Source: Paralvinella palmiformis (taxonomy: Eukaryota; Annelida; Polychaeta; Terebellida; Alvinellidae). Taken from it: 64,000 nucleotides of DNA. The stretch lies in the NCBI GenBank assembly GCA_025642065.1, contig JAODUP010000042.1:953526-1017525 (forward strand), written 5' to 3'. Shown here one piece after another: positions 63,901 through 64,000 of this stretch (its first letter is position 1; every line of letters begins with the position of its first letter). Under the pieces are notes generated by a model. It was not told the origin of the DNA. It searched no databases and saw only the letters and a list, made by a program, of their open reading frames with translations. The translations under genes were made by a program, and so were the position numbers.

Positions 63901-64000
63901 CCACGTGCATTGCCACCTCTATACATGACCATGACCGTATCTAATTTTATGGTCCTTGGGAGGCAGAAGCTACTCGCGGCCGGGGGGGAGGGGTAATAAA

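Overview
The window is nuclear DNA of an invertebrate animal. It has spliced genes with GT-AG introns, abundant (TA)n, (CA)n and (GATA-like) microsatellites, tRNA-derived SINEs, LINE, Tc1 and LTR-retrotransposon relics, and no prokaryotic gene organisation. The SINE and repeat style would fit a mollusc or other lophotrochozoan, but that placement is an inference.

Bases 1-23174 (+) carry the 3' part of one very large gene, the single invertebrate orthologue of the histone H3K4 methyltransferases KMT2C/KMT2D (MLL3/MLL4, fly trr). I could trace 33 exons. Their phases all agree, and they sum to 7266 nt (2421 residues plus stop). In order they encode Pro/Gln/Met/Gly-rich low-complexity sequence, a conserved coiled coil, basic nuclear-localisation patches, a small Cys-pair zinc-binding region, an extended PHD finger, FYRN, FYRC, a WIN motif, SET and post-SET. 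The N-terminal PHD clusters lie upstream of the window.

Bases 23175-30600 are 3'UTR and intergenic DNA with a MITE-like element, several SINE copies (some with clear target-site duplications) and a decayed LINE.

Bases 30600-55600 hold the most unusual content: two tandem paralogous genes on the minus strand, here called gene A (30600-35103) and gene B (46077-54312). Each encodes a signal peptide followed by repeats of an approximately 70-residue four-cysteine module that I do not recognise. Cysteine spacing is C-x11-C-x15-C-x19(20)-C, with a His-Pro-x-His signature after the first Cys. Every module is encoded by two exons, one short (56-80 nt) and one long (153-160 nt), and is flanked by phase-1 introns, so modules can be gained, lost or skipped without breaking frame. 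Gene A has four modules and gene B has six. Two of gene B's modules come from a very recent tandem duplication of an approximately 1.54 kb unit. As given here, gene A carries a 2-nt deletion in one exon. The genes share a TATA box and roughly 1 kb of upstream homology. The roughly 11 kb between them is filled by transposon debris: a Tc1-type transposase relic, a Ty3/Gypsy LTR element with an in-frame 15-bp minisatellite, a LINE RT tail and long microsatellites.

Bases 55600-64000 are gene-poor. They hold SINEs with target-site duplications, microsatellites, one unassigned open frame, a copy of a dispersed repeat (R1) also found inside gene B introns, and the 5' half (endonuclease region) of a decayed LINE that runs toward the window end.
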